Shown: piece after piece, positions 22,520 through 34,504 of the stretch
Position numbering within the stretch: the stretch's first letter is position 1
Layout of the letters: each line of letters starts with the position of its first letter
Source of the DNA: Ustulina deusta
Taxonomy: Eukaryota > Ascomycota > Sordariomycetes > Xylariales > Xylariaceae
NCBI GenBank assembly: GCA_023159155.1
Contig: JAJNNX010000012.1
Location: 930,001 to 994,000 of the forward strand
Direction of reading: 5' to 3'
Length of the DNA: 64,000 nt
Made by a program: the position numbers and the translations under genes
The notes under the pieces: model-generated
Seen by the model: the letters and a program-made list of their open reading frames with translations, nothing else
Told to the model about the DNA's origin: nothing
The model's database searches: none

Positions 22520-24790
22520 TCAAGACAGCAGAACCCTAATCTCGCCCGTCGTCCTGGGGAACATGGCCCTCAAGTTCGGCTTTTCATCCACGCCGTCTCT
22601 GTGTTTTCCCGTGCCTTGATCCCGCAACTCGTCAGCGAGCACGAGGAGTTCCTCGGCGTGCTCGAAGTCGGCGCAGAAGCGCTCGGCAGCCTCCTCGGTG
22701 ACCTCGCGCGCGAGCCGCGCGTCCTGCAGGTGCTTGAGGTTCTCCAGGGCGTCCATGATAGCCGACGGCAGGAAGTCGTCGAGGCCCTGGCTCGCGCCCG
22801 CGAGAGCTGCGGGCTGCGTCGACTCGAGGGTCGCGATTCTCTCGACATCCGCCCGGGACTCGCCGCGTAAAGGACCGAGGGCCGAGAACAGGGACGACAG
22901 CGAGGATTCCGAGACGAGGAAGCTGTATTGCGATTCCACGAGCTTGGAGGCGTGCTCGGAGGCGGCGGAGCGCAGGCGCGCTAGACGGCGGGAGGTGAAG
23001 CGCGAGTACGGCTGCAGCGTGGATTGCGCGGCGAGGAGACAGTTGAGGAAGAAGATGGAATTGGAGGGCGTGCGAACTTTGCGCGCCATGTTCTCGCAGC
23101 CGGCGAGGAACGGGTCGAAGGACTCGATGAGGATGGAGTGGAATTCGTCGTCGTCATCGTCATCGTCGTCGTCGTCTTCTTCTTCGACTGGTTCTTCGCC
23201 ATTGTTGCGTTTAGAGGTGGATTTGGATGTGGATGTGTCGAGGGAAGTCTCGTATGTTTGCATGATGGCGGAAAGTTGCTTGAGCGCTTCCTGGAGGAAG
23301 TCGGGCGGTCCGAGGTCTGCGGGGGTGTGCTGAAATTCGCCCTGCAGCGTAGCGATGTGATCGCGCATGAGAGAACGGAACTGGCGCAGCGCCTCGGACT
23401 CGAGATTCGTCATCGACTGTAGTAAGACGGCGTCCGGGTTATCGCCGCCCAATAGTCGCGAAAAGGTGAACTTGTAGAAGCCAAGCAGGTTCGCCAACTT
23501 GTATGCCAGGATCGTCTCCTCGTTGGCTTGTATCACCTGCTCGATGCGCTGGCGCAGGATTCGAGCGGCGCCCGATACGTCCCGGTCGACGAGCTCATTG
23601 AGCGCCTGGACGGCGTCGAACTCAGGTGGGCCCTCGTCACCTTCGTCGACCATGAGGCGCCAGAGCTCATTCTCCTGCCCTTCCTGCAGGCCCTTCGCGA
23701 TCTCGTTGCCGTCGGAGACGAAGAGGACCTCGAGGGCCTCACGCTCGGATACTGTGGCTGAGTGTGCCCACGCGAGCATGTCGCCCACGTAGCGGAGGGG
23801 ATCATGGGCCGCAAGCTCGATCGGCTTGACAGAGTGGTTCTTGGCGCCGGATGCCGACGTGCCCGTTAGCGCGAGGTAGAACGAATCGGAGAGGATCTGT
23901 TCGCGGGCTTCGGCGAAGAATTCCAGACAGCTCTGGAAGAGGGAAGGCCGTTCGGCCAGTACACGGAGCGCGCGACGTACGGAAGAGTGGATCTGCGGAT
24001 TTTCGAGATTGAGCGTCTTAAACTCTCTCTGTATCCAGCGATAGAGCTTCTGGAAGGCGTGGTTCAGGTTCTTGGACGTCCGGTCCATGACCTCAAGGCC
24101 GAGGGTCTGGTTCTCGAAGCCGAGGAGGACCTCGCAGTCCTTGCGGATACGCTTTGCTTTCGCCAACACGGCGAAGAACCGGTCGTCGACCGGCTCTGAG
24201 GTTAGGGTGAGAGACGCCACTTCGTCGTCGGTGAGCACGAAGTGTTCTCGGAAAGCCTTCAGCAATTGCTGTTTCGTCTCTACATTCTTCTTCTTCGCCA
24301 TCAGGGAGGAAGCCTCCTCTACTGTGGCTACGGTGGCCTCGTGAGACGCCGCCACATGGCTTTTCATGTCCTGATAGTTCTTGTTGAGCTTGTCGATGGT
24401 AGCACCGATGCGTCGTAGTTGCTGCTCACGGTTGCGTCAGTTCACCGCGCCCGTCGTGAGGCGGATGGTTCACCAACTCACATCTGCCACCCGCCCAAAC
24501 TCGTTGATGATCTGGCCATTGCTGCCAATGACTTCCTTTTGAATATCGAGACGCAGCTGTCTTCTAGTCTCCGCACTGTTGCTTATACCCCGTTCATCCA
24601 GCAGCATCAAGGCCTCACGAAACTCGGAGTCCGCATATGAGGTTGAGAGCACCGAAGTGACCTTGGACGGTATGGGGTTTGTGGCTCTGTTGGCTTGACC
24701 CGGACTTGGAGGCATGCCAGGGGATAGGGGGCCTGGCGATGTAGCATCACGCGGTGGAAGCTGAAGAAGCCCCAGGCCGTGGGAGGCCAT
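22520..24790 (-). CDS. COG6: Conserved oligomeric Golgi complex subunit 6
   Basis: Lobe-B subunit of the COG tether, which captures vesicles recycling within the Golgi. Exon 1 24790-24482, intron 24481-24422 (GTGAGT donor, GAGCAG acceptor, 60 nt), exon 2 24421-22520: 736 residues. Seen: the family N-terminus [20 protein letters not shown], then [16 protein letters not shown] and [18 protein letters not shown] across the splice, the coiled segment after it, [61 protein letters not shown] and FSRLLG. A run of ten Asp (about residue 510) within an acidic linker is encoded by GAC/GAT repeats and is likely variable in length. The start gives a Pro-rich leader ([19 protein letters not shown]). Head-to-head with ATG9. 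Confidence 0.94.
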
Positions 24791-25704
24791 TGTTTTTATT
24801 TTATTTTATTTTTTTCTGTTGGCCTGGGGTTTTCTTTCCCTCTTTCCTTTTTTTCCTCGGGCGGCCTTGGCCTAATTTATCACATAATGTGATATTTCAA
24901 AGCCTGGATTAGGTACTTGGCGGCTTGGATGTCGATTGCGGTTTACGACTTACAATATAGGTAGGGGGATATCCGCATTCTGGATTCTAATTGTCTACTG
25001 GCCGCCATGCATATGATACTATCAGCTGCTGTCAGCTGTTGCGATTAGCACGTGTAAATAGGTACATACATGTACCTTAGGAAGTACTTATGTAGCATAC
25101 ATCTGTAGTAGGTATACCTACTAGTCTACATTGTACCTAACCTACCTACGATCCGACCTCTTCAAACTCCACTTTGGTCCGGATGACTTCACTGTGGGCA
25201 TAAGTCCTGATAGCGATAAGGCGCATGTGCCTCTGCTACTTCCCCAGACAGCTACCTGGACAAGGCACCGAGCCGGCATCAGCATGCCGGGTGAACCTTC
25301 CAAGGTTCAGATGATCAATCCAACACCTGATTACTTATACCGTCTGTGTTTAGACTGCTTAGGTACTTAGAGAGCCGCAAGACTCACTTCCATTAGGCTA
25401 TTCATTCTTTTCCTCCCTCGTATTCTGCGTGACGCGGCATTCTCGCTTTGTATTGTACGCGTTCGCGGTATTCATCGCATCACCTGGCGGCTTCGTCTCA
25501 TCCAGGTCAATCTTGCAATCAGCGGACCGACTGTCTGCCCTATCCTACGGGACATTGTGCTCTTTGCCGCCATCGCCCCGCAAGTCGACCATGGTTTTGA
25601 ACATACCTTGATCGTGGCATTACGAAGCAAGGCTAAGGGACCCCGTCTTCCGCGATACACCCACCCCTTTTACTACTACTACGACGACGACGACGACGAG
25701 CACG
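24791..25704. promoter_or_regulatory. Shared 0.9 kb divergent promoter region of COG6 and ATG9
   Basis: The two start codons face away from each other across 914 bp. A T-rich tract at about 24793-24850 adjoins the COG6 start and would be an A-rich leader on its strand. Just before the ATG9 start is a (TAC)n(GAC)n run at about 25672-25699. TAGGTA-type motifs cluster near 24955-25150. No core promoter element can be fixed by eye. Confidence 0.5.
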
Positions 25705-28589
25705 ATGCCCCGCGACCTCTTCTCCCGCCTTGTGCCCAACAAGGACCATCGATCCTTCTACCGCCAACTGCGAGACGATCCCGACCTCGATAACCGCCCC
25801 GCCTCAGATTTGGACGAGGAGAATTTGGCTCATAACTTCCACAATGATGATCTCGATGATACCGAGCGCCTTGGCCTCGAAGATAGCCGCATCTCTACCA
25901 GGAGCCCAGTTGAACCAGCTAGGGATACACGAGATGGCGTTCCTTTGAGGGATGGTCGGCATCCGGAATCTCGGTGGCTTCTGAATGACGACGACGGCGA
26001 CAACGACGTTCCTGCGTCATTGCTGGTCGAGGGCACGAGTGGAGGCCACTCCAGACCCAAGGCTTCGGCATCGAGTCCTCGTCAGCCACGTCGTCCAGGC
26101 AGCGGTGGCGGGCAACCCAATCGAAGAAGGATACAAGCGCAGTGGGAGACTGCACAGGCACACCAGAGGTTACATCAAGATGATCAATATGGTCCGATTC
26201 CTGGGCACAACAACCACACAGGTCTCCCTATTCGAAGGCCTGGGTTTGCCGCCACTCCCAAGGATAAGGCCATGTTCAGATGGGCTAACGTCTCTAACCT
26301 TGATGTATTCATTCGGGATGTGTACGACTATTACCTGGGCGCTGGCCTGTGGTGTATTGTGTTGGATAGGATATTACATCTGTTGTATGCATCCCCAAGC
26401 CCAACGTGTTGTAAGACCTAGAGGCTGATCTCTCGCAGGAAGGTTGCTTTCGTTGCCAGCCTCCTGACACTTCTAACCCAATGCATAGACTATAGTAAGA
26501 TCAGGCAGAGCAAGAGTCTGTCTCAGATACTAATACCTCAATGTACTAAGCATATGTGGGGTCTTTGGAATCTGAGCCTCTGGCTCTGCAGCTTTTACTT
26601 TGTATGGAAATCGATCCAGTGGATTCTTGATATGCCGCGGCTCATGCATATCCGTGACTTTTACATATATCTCCTGGAGATCCCCGAGGACGACATGCAG
26701 ACCGTCTCATGGCAAGATGTTGTCTCCAAAATCACCAGTCTTCGGGACCAGAACGTCAAGACGGCGACCAATATCACGCCGTCTCAGCGCAGATTTCTTT
26801 CTAGACAACTTGGCTCTCACGTAGCAAGTCAATCCAAGGAGAGATTAGACGCTCATGACATAGCAAATAGGTTGATGAGACGGGAGAACTATATCATTGC
26901 GCTCTTCAACAAGGACGTCTTAAATCTCACATTCCCTATCCCTTTTCTAAACAACAGGCAGCTTTTCTCGAGATCATTAGAGTGGACTGTGCAGTTTGGA
27001 GTGTTGGATCTCATCTTTAACGAAGGGGGCCAAGTTCATCAACGTGTGCTCAAATCTGACCACCGCGGTCAACTCAGTCGAGAAATGCAGACAAGATTCA
27101 GTTTCGCGGCTTTCATGAATCTCGTGTTTGCACCGTTCGTGGCCTGCGGCTTATTGGTCGACTTTATCTTCACATACTACAACGTAAGCTATATCCGACA
27201 GGGAAAATAGCAATGTGCTAATACATACGTCTACAGGAGTTCAAAACCAACACCTCCTCTATCGGAGCTCGGCAATACACACCTCTTGCAAGATGGAAAT
27301 TTCGAGAGTTCAATGAGCTGCCCCATCTGTTCGAAGAACGTCTGAACATGTCATACCCCTTCGCCAAGCACTACATGGACCAATTCCCTAAGAAGAAAAC
27401 CGAGTCGGCTGCCCGGACAGTCCAGTTCTTTGTTGGCGCTCTGATAGCTGTCATTGCCATTGTCGGCTTTTCAGATCCCGAGATGTTTGTGGACTTTGAG
27501 ATTTTCCCTGGGATGAATGCTTTCGCCTTCGTTGCCATCTTGACGACTATATGGGCAGTCGCCAGAGGCATGATTTCCGAGGAAAATGATGTCTTTGATC
27601 CAGAATACGCAATGAAGAATGTCATCGAATTCACGCATTACGAACCAGATCAATGGAAGGGTCGGCTACACAGTTTTGATGTCAAGACGGAATTTGCTGA
27701 TCTCTATAAACCTAGGATTGTCATCTTTCTTGAGGAGATCCTTGGGGTTCTGGTAACACCCCTGATACTATTTTTCGCTCTGCCGAAATGCAGTGACCAG
27801 ATCGTGGATTTCTTCCGTGAGTTCACCATCCATGTCGACGGGCTTGGTTATGTGTGCTCGTTCGCCGTCTTTGATTTCCAAAGAGATGCACGCGGCACAC
27901 GCCCCCAGCATAACAACGTTCCTGATGCTCGCGAGGACTACTACGCCACAAAGCATGGCAAGATGCAGGCTTCGATGCACGGATTTTTAGACAATTATGT
28001 CTATAACCCTCGAAGTGGACTTCCGGGTGCTCATCCGCTTGGACCAGCTGGAAGACATCAGTTCCACCCACCTCCCGCATTCCCAGGTCTAACTTCACCG
28101 ACGTTAGCTGCAGATATGCGAGCATCCCGCATGGGGCGCAATGAAGCACCGAGAACTCGGGCACCTCTAGGCTCCCAACACCCTGGGAGAACACCCAGAT
28201 TTGGGCCTGCTGTGGCGCCATCTCCGATGGCATCGATGTTGCTAGACCCGCATAATCAACCCTCATCTTCGATAGTCGTCGGACGAACACCACCGAGGGC
28301 ACGTTCTCAACGAGGGCCGTACCAGGGCGATAGAGGGATTGTCGAAGAGCCAACCGAGGATACAGTTGGAGGCCGGGGCACCTTGCACCGGCAGACGACG
28401 ACTTACACGGACGACGGCGACATCGAGGAGAGTGTCGCTCGTCTAGGCGAATCGACATGGGAAGGCTCGCCCAATAAAGCATTGAGCAGGGAGACCAGCG
28501 GTGCGAACGAAGAGGATGATGGACCTGGGGTAGTCACGATGTTGAAGCAGTTCCAGCAGGCCCACATGAATCACAGAGGCGTCATGTAA
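25705..28589 (+). CDS. ATG9: Autophagy scramblase Atg9
   Basis: Multi-spanning lipid scramblase on Golgi-derived vesicles that seeds the phagophore and works with Atg2 in membrane growth. Exons 25705-26384, 26439-27183 and 27237-28589 give 925 residues; introns are 54 and 53 nt. Seen: acidic disordered N-terminus (1 to about 190), then the family core FIRDVYDYYLGAGLWCIVLD, CIDYSKIRQSKSLSQIL, LWNLSLWLCSFYFVWKSIQW, RDFYIYLLEIPEDDMQT, SKERLDAHDIANRLMRRENY, FREFNELPHLFEERL, ISEENDVFDPEYAMKNVIEF, the highly conserved LPKCSDQIVDFFREFTIHVD and GLGYVCSFAVFDF, and a long disordered C-terminal tail from about residue 690. Starting at 25705 gives the usual fungal opening (MPRDLFSRLVP). The splice joins restore HLL-KVAFVASLL and YYN-EFKTNTSS. 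Confidence 0.96.
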
Positions 28590-30020
28590 GCATGGCAAGA
28601 GAGAATACGCCGATATTTGGGTTATTGCCTGGTTGGCGGAACTACTCGGTATGGATTATCGGCGTTTGGCGCATGTTTCTCCAGCATATTGTGATACCAC
28701 TACCCAGTACTGTACTACACTGAGCATTAGACGTTGAGGCGTTTAGTCGTTAATTGAACATGGCCTCCTTCTTTTTTTGCCCCCTTCCTAGTCGGTTGAA
28801 TGCTCCTCTTTCCAGCGGCTGTTTGCCTCGACTCGACGACGTGGTTCTCGCATTCCCACGTGATACATATCCCTTACTAACCTTGGGTAACACACCCCTG
28901 GTCCGATGGAGCAGAGGTAATGAATAGCAAGATTACCGATATGTAATTGTTGGGGGTTTCCGTCGGGCGACTTGTCCGAGGCAAGAAAGCTATGCGGTGG
29001 ATAGAGCCTTGGCAGGACGAGAAAGGTGCGGAGATGCGGAGATGCGGAGGTGCGGTACAGTGTGTCTGTTGGCTGCGATACCGGCGGGTGCGGAACATTA
29101 ATAAGATTTTAAGATGTACCGCGAGAAGCGGGGCGCATACGACGTTCAGGTACTGTCGGTACTACATACTGTACACCACGCCTGAATAGCACAGCATGCA
29201 AGTTGACAAGCTTAGATAATACCTACCTAGGTACCCAGGTCCCTATTATCGTGGCCCGAGCATTGTTGATAAAATCGGCGGAGGCACTCTGTTCGGTACT
29301 GTACGCATCACATACCGGGGAGTGTAGGTCACCGAGGCGGGTACTCTCAGGTCTCCGGTACCTACCTGGGAGTGGAGGCAGTGCGCTATTGGTTCAGCCT
29401 CCCCTCAAGCACAGGAGGCTGTTGGGTACGTAGGGAAAGCTAAGCAGTTAGCGGTGCGCGCTATGCCGTAATGGTGGCTAGCGTCCTGAAGTTATCAGAT
29501 CAAATCAATCTATCAATCAGTGAAATAGGTATCTCCATGCATGCATACCCTCCGTGCCTAGCGTAGCTGAATCCTGGCTGCACCACCTCCAGCACTACGT
29601 AGTAGAATCGGCAGGATTTTCCCGCGCCCGCCACCATCGCCATTGCCCGCAGAAAAGGCACTCTTTGGGACTCGATTGTGCGCGGCCGTGCTCTCCGGCC
29701 ATTTTGGACGTTGTGAACAGAGGCATTTTCGACTTCGGCGGCGATCCGTTCTCAGGCCGACAACCCCTTGTCGTCTCCCTCCTCCTCCTCCTCGCCTCCA
29801 ACGGCCTGTCTCCATACCTCGACCATATTCCCATCTGCTGCGAGACCGCGGGACAGATCGATACCGTCGAAACCCAATCGTCTCCAACAGCCAACTCTGA
29901 CTCTGCGAGAGGAGTTGGTATCGACTCTTCCCCTCGGCGACGACGCCCTTCCCCCTCTACAACGCAACCCTGGCGCTTCAACCCCAGACCTTCGGCGAGG
30001 GCCCGACAGCTGTGGCCAAG
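28590..30020. other. Intergenic region between ATG9 and the mitochondrial carrier
   Basis: 1.4 kb with no supportable gene. The right half (about 29550-30020) is open in several frames and GC-rich, and is best read as the leader and promoter of the carrier gene. There is an 8-bp tandem repeat at 29027 and a CTACCTAGGTACCC motif near 29223. Confidence 0.5.
29027..29055. repeat. 8-bp tandem repeat TGCGGAGA, about 3.6 copies
   Basis: Units TGCGGAGA, TGCGGAGA, TGCGGAGG and a partial TGCGG follow directly. No coding frame covers it. Confidence 0.75.
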
Positions 30021-31463
30021 ATGGCCCAGCCCACTGCCGAGCCGGTCGAGGACTACGAGTACGTCTCTCGTTGGCGCCTTTCCGCGCCTTTGTTTCCATA
30101 TTCACGGGCGCGTCGACTGACCGACTGGCTGACTTTGTCCTCCCTGATAGCTATGAAGCTCTGCCGCCCAACTTCTCCCTCGTCCAGAACATGACCGCCG
30201 GTGCCTTTGCCGGTATAGCGGTATGGTGCCCGCTACATATGCGCAGCTGCTGCGTTGGGGTCCCTCCAGGAGCTGACCATTTGCGTAGGAACATACTGTC
30301 ATGTACCCTATCGACGCTATAAAGGTGCGAGATATTTGCATAGCAAACTGAACGGCCCAGCTCCTTGCGACTACGAACTGACCTGACCCGAATGCGCAGA
30401 CGCGAATGCAAATCATAAACCCTTCGGCTGGCACGGTCTACAAGGGCATGATCCAGAGCACGATGCGCATAGCTAGTGGCGAAGGTTTCATGAATCTTTG
30501 GAGAGGCATGTCGAGCGTTGTTGTGGGAGCTGGTATGGACCATCGTTATCATAGTTCTGTCTCGAGTGGCCTCTCTGTTTTAACAAGAATTGCATCGAGT
30601 AGGTCCTGCGCACGCCGTCTACTTCGCTACCTACGAGGCTGTTAAGCATCTAATGGGTGGCAACAAAACCGGCACTCATCATCCCCTAGCAGCTGGTACG
30701 CCACCTTTGCCCTCTAACGAAAGAGAAGCCTGATACTCATGCCTACCCCCCAGCGACGAGCGGAGCTTGCGCGACGATTGCCAGTGATGCGCTGATGAAC
30801 CCCTTTGACGGTATGTTGGTTACGCTTAGGAGTGCTGCTACGCACCGGCGGGTTGGCGCCTCTTTTCTAATCCATCATCGCAGTCATCAAGCAGCGTATG
30901 CAAATACAGGGCTCGAGTAAAATGTATCGCTCTATGACCGATTGCGCGAGATACGTTTATAGGACGGAAGGTCTTTCCGCCTTCTACATCTCCTATCCGA
31001 CTACCCTATCCATGACGGTGCCCTTCACCGCCCTCCAATTCCTCGCCTACGAATCTATATCGACTGCCATGAATCCCAGCAAAACATACGATCCATTCAC
31101 GCATTGTACAGCCGGTGCGGTGGCTGGTGGATTCGCTGCTGCCTTAACCACACCCATGGATGTCATCAAGACGATGCTGCAGACCCGAGGGACAGCCACC
31201 GACCCCGAGCTACGGTCCGTGAATAGTTTCGTGGCAGGCTGCAAGCTGTTGTACCAGAGGGAAGGATTGCGCGGATTCTTCAAGGGTGTTCGGCCGAGAG
31301 TCGTCACAACAATGCCCAGTACTGCGATATGTTGGTCAGCATATGAGGCGTCCAAGTAAGCACAACGCCTGGCTTCCGAGGCCGACAATGCCGTGATTGG
31401 CTCATTTGTACTCACACCACGCGTACCAGGGCATACTTCATTCGCACAAACACATCGACGTGA
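30021..31463 (+). CDS. Mitochondrial carrier of the Mrs3/Mrs4 (mitoferrin) type
   Basis: Inner-membrane carrier of the SLC25 family; the closest resemblance is to Mrs3/Mrs4, which bring iron into the matrix for Fe-S and haem synthesis. Eight exons: 30021-30058, 30151-30220, 30289-30324, 30400-30532, 30603-30695, 30754-30810, 30884-31355, 31430-31463, total 310 residues, the standard carrier length. Each third of the carrier fold is present with its Px[DE]xx[KR] signature: YPIDAIKTRMQ, NPFDVIKQRMQ and TPMDVIKTMLQ. Also seen: NFSLVQNMTAGAFAGIAEHTV, GPAHAVYFATYEAVK, ATIASDALMNPFDV, HCTAGAVAGGFAAAL and STAICWSAYEASKAYF. Exon 3 is only 36 nt. Iron is inferred from family likeness; other substrates are possible. 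Confidence 0.92.
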
Positions 31464-32854
31464 TCCACCGGTACTACGGGCAATTAATCTAGTCCGAAAA
31501 TTTCAACGCTAGGCGACTTTTGATTTTCAACCTTGAAGCCCGGCCGACCACTTAACCCGAAGGGCCGGCCCTATGACCGAGGCCGAACTACGCAACCGAA
31601 AACCGACAAACTCGCACATTGTCCGAATCTCACATCCGAACCGTGCTCGGAAATTCGAAAATGGGTGGAGTGGCTCAATATCTTGGCAGCCCGACGAATT
31701 AAACGATAGGTTTCTTACCTATCTCAACATGGCGGTTCGGCCGGCCAAACGCTAATAATCTCGGTGTCATGAACCATGAGAAAATCAAACAAGGCGGCCC
31801 TTGAACTCCTCTTGTAGACGCCATAAAAATCCTACCTTGTACATAAGAAATCCAACCCTTTTTTTCTCCTCCGGTGACTCTCGCCTTCAACTTGGCCACC
31901 GGTTGAAACAATTTAAAAGGTTGATTAAAAGGACGAGAGGATGAGATGGAGGAAGGCAGAGAATGAGATGGGCTGAAGAGGTCAGGACAAGCCTCTCCTC
32001 GTTTCCCTCCCCTTCTCTCTCTTGGCCCCTCCCTATCTGTATCTATCTTGTCAAATCCGGAAAAATTTTGGGTTTTTTTTTCTTGGCGCTGACGATAGAA
32101 ACAAACTGTTGACATCTGCTTGGTTGGTTGGTTGGTTGGCTGGTTGGGGGGGGCAAAAATGATGGATGGGAACCTCTTTTTTAATTCATAGCCTTGCATG
32201 GAGCCAGTCTTGTGCATATAGACCAAAAACCAACATTTGTTGTTGTCTGTCACCGTCTCTTTTTCCTTTTTTCCCCTCTTCTCGGATTCTGCGCTTCGAT
32301 ATATCGTGCCGTGACTACTTGACTAGCCGAAACTTATCTCCACCGTGGGTGATGTGAACATTTGGGTAGAGGATACGATGAGGTAGGTGGCTTGGTGATA
32401 CTCCGACAACATATGTACGTATATCGGGCCACTAGGGATTCCGATGCAAGAGGGAGCAAGGAATCAACAAAAAGAAATGTCAGTATCCGTATCTCCCTAA
32501 GGTCGAAGCTATCTGGAGCCTTCAGGACCAAATGAAAGGGCATGGAAACTGGTGCTGAAATCACGGTAGGGCCACAGCAAAACATCTAAATATACTTATT
32601 CAGTCTTGTCCACTGACCATCTACCTACCCCCTCCCTACCTAGCCTAAGTGAAATACCTACAGAGGGGGGAAAGTCTGGGAACCAATAGAGGCTTAGGAA
32701 CTTATGTAATAACAATAAATGAAGAAGAGAACAACGGCTTTAACGGCTGTTGCACATACCTCGAACTCCATCTCCTAACCCCTGACCCGCTACGATGCAA
32801 AAAGAAGTATAACAATCAAGTATTTTATTTTTTATTTTATCTTTCGTTATTTGT
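31464..32854. other. Convergent intergenic region (carrier / DNAJC3-like gene)
   Basis: 1.4 kb with no recognisable gene, likely two 3' ends plus spacer. A 28-bp TTGG run at 32120 and several poly-T tracts are present. One 184-codon minus-strand frame (32253-31699) is low complexity and has no family match I know. Confidence 0.5.
32120..32147. repeat. TTGG tandem run
   Basis: Seven tetranucleotide units, one altered (GGCTGG). Same unit as at 10258. Simple-sequence repeat. Confidence 0.8.
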
Positions 32855-34504
32855 TTAGAACGGGAAACCATGGGGGAAACCACCACCGCCGCCGCCGCCG
32901 CCGCCAGATCCAAACTTGAACTGGAACTGCTGGCCACCCTGCTGGAACATGAAGGGGTGGCCGCCGCCGAAGGGGCTGCCCTGGAAGGGGTTCTGCTGCT
33001 CGTGGGAGTTGGGGTCGTCACCGCGGTCGAAACGCTCGCGAAGCTCCGGGTTACTGAGCACCTCGTACGCTTCATTGATGCTCGCCATCTTCTTCTCGGC
33101 GTCTTCCTTACTCATGCCCTGCTTGACGACCTTATCCGGGTGGTGCAGCTTCGACGCCTTACGGTACGCCGACTTAATCTGGCGCTCGTCGGCATCGTTC
33201 GGCACCCCCAGGATCTTATAGTAGTCCTTCGTCTTGCTACGCTTCAGCGCCACCTGGGCCTTCTGCATCAGCGGGTTGATAACGTTATTCTTGTCTGGTC
33301 TGACTTCAGACGCCTTCTTCAGGGTGGCTATACAAGGCTCGAAGTCCTCGGCGTCTAGCTGTGTCTTCGCCTTGTATAACAGACCGTACAGCGAATTCTC
33401 GTCTAATTGTAAGGCTTCGGGACAATATGTGCCCGCTTTCTTGCCATTGGCCTAGGGGTGAGAGTTAGCCGTACCGTTGGTTTCCTGCTTAGATAGTTAG
33501 GGACAGATACTAACCTCGTAATAAGCCTGACAGGCAGCCTCGATCGCTTGTCTCAGTAAGGCGCTAGGTGCCCTTTCCGGCATGATGCCATCTTTTTTCA
33601 GCTCGGCGATTTGCTCCCTGAGCTCGTCAATTAACCCCTTCCCGTCACTAGAGGGAACCAACAGTTTGACGCCCGACATGGGCTGCTTCTTTTCCAGTGC
33701 CTTGTTCACCTTAGCCCACGTCTTCTCCACGATCTTTTCTTGCTTCATCAACTTCTTGCAGGTCTTGGAGTCGGGGTCAGAATGCAGACACTTTCTGATC
33801 TGCGCCAGCCCTTGGTTCATGTCCCCCAGGCCGTAGAATGTCGTGGCAGAGATCTTGAGATGCGGTGTGGTATCGCCAGGCCGCATCTGTAGAATGTGTT
33901 GCATGTCGCTCATGCCCTCCTCGACCTCCCCCCGCTCGAAGCGACATCTTGCGCGCAGCTCTCGAAGGGGGGGAGCACGGTTCGCGACGAATATAGCCTC
34001 GCCAGCCTGCGTGATACACTCCTCCCAGTTCCCGGCGGCGGCAGCGGCTTCGGCCAACTTGGCAGCGCCCTGTGCCTCGACGAGCCTCTCGAAATCGGGG
34101 GAGTCGGGCTTCTGCTTAGCCAGCAGGTATTGCTCCTGAGCAGCATCCCAGTCGGCGGCCTTCGCCTTGAGCTTTCCGAGCTGGAGATGTGCGCCCTCGA
34201 AGCCGGGTCGCAGTTCTAGCACCTTGTTGAAGTCGGAAGTGGCCTGCGATGCGCGACCAAGGGAGAGGTAGGTGGTGGCGCGTCTGAAGAAGGTCAGGTA
34301 ATCGGAGGGGTCCCTCGCGAGAGCGGCATCATAGTACATGAGGGCTTCGTTGGTCTCGCCCCTAGCCATGTGCGTCTGGGCGGACGAGAGGAGCGATGAG
34401 ATAGGTGTGTCGGAGGGTATGTCGGCGGGAGACAGGCCGTTTACGAGACCTGACGTCGACAGGATGCCGGCTGCAAAAGCCAGGGTTGATAGAGGGACAA
34501 TCAT
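32855..34504 (-). CDS. ER TPR-J co-chaperone, P58IPK/DNAJC3-like
   Basis: Exon 1 34504-33515, intron 33514-33452 (GTTAGT donor, CCCTAG acceptor, 63 nt), exon 2 33451-32855: 528 residues. A hydrophobic leader (MIVPLSTLAFAAGILSTSG, about 1-22) predicts entry to the secretory pathway. TPR repeats fill about 40-390 (for example GETNEALMYYDAALARDPSD and GRASQATSDFNKVLELRPG). The J domain spans about 405-470 (DYYKILGVPNDADERQIKS) with an intact HPD triad at 434-436, so it should stimulate an Hsp70 such as Kar2/BiP. The tail is Gly/Phe-rich with a run of nine Gly and ends FPHGFPF; no HDEL/KDEL-type signal is seen, as in animal DNAJC3. The role in ER folding stress is inferred from the family. Confidence 0.9.

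Noticed and set aside
29554..30120. 188-codon frame upstream of the mitochondrial carrier
   Set aside because: Runs through the true exon 1 and intron 1 of the carrier in another frame; low complexity leader.
31699..32253. 184-codon minus-strand frame
   Set aside because: Low complexity, poly-Gln/Pro-like composition from simple repeats, no family match.
32870..33358. 162-codon plus-strand frame
   Set aside because: Antisense shadow of the GC-rich exon of the DNAJC3-like gene.
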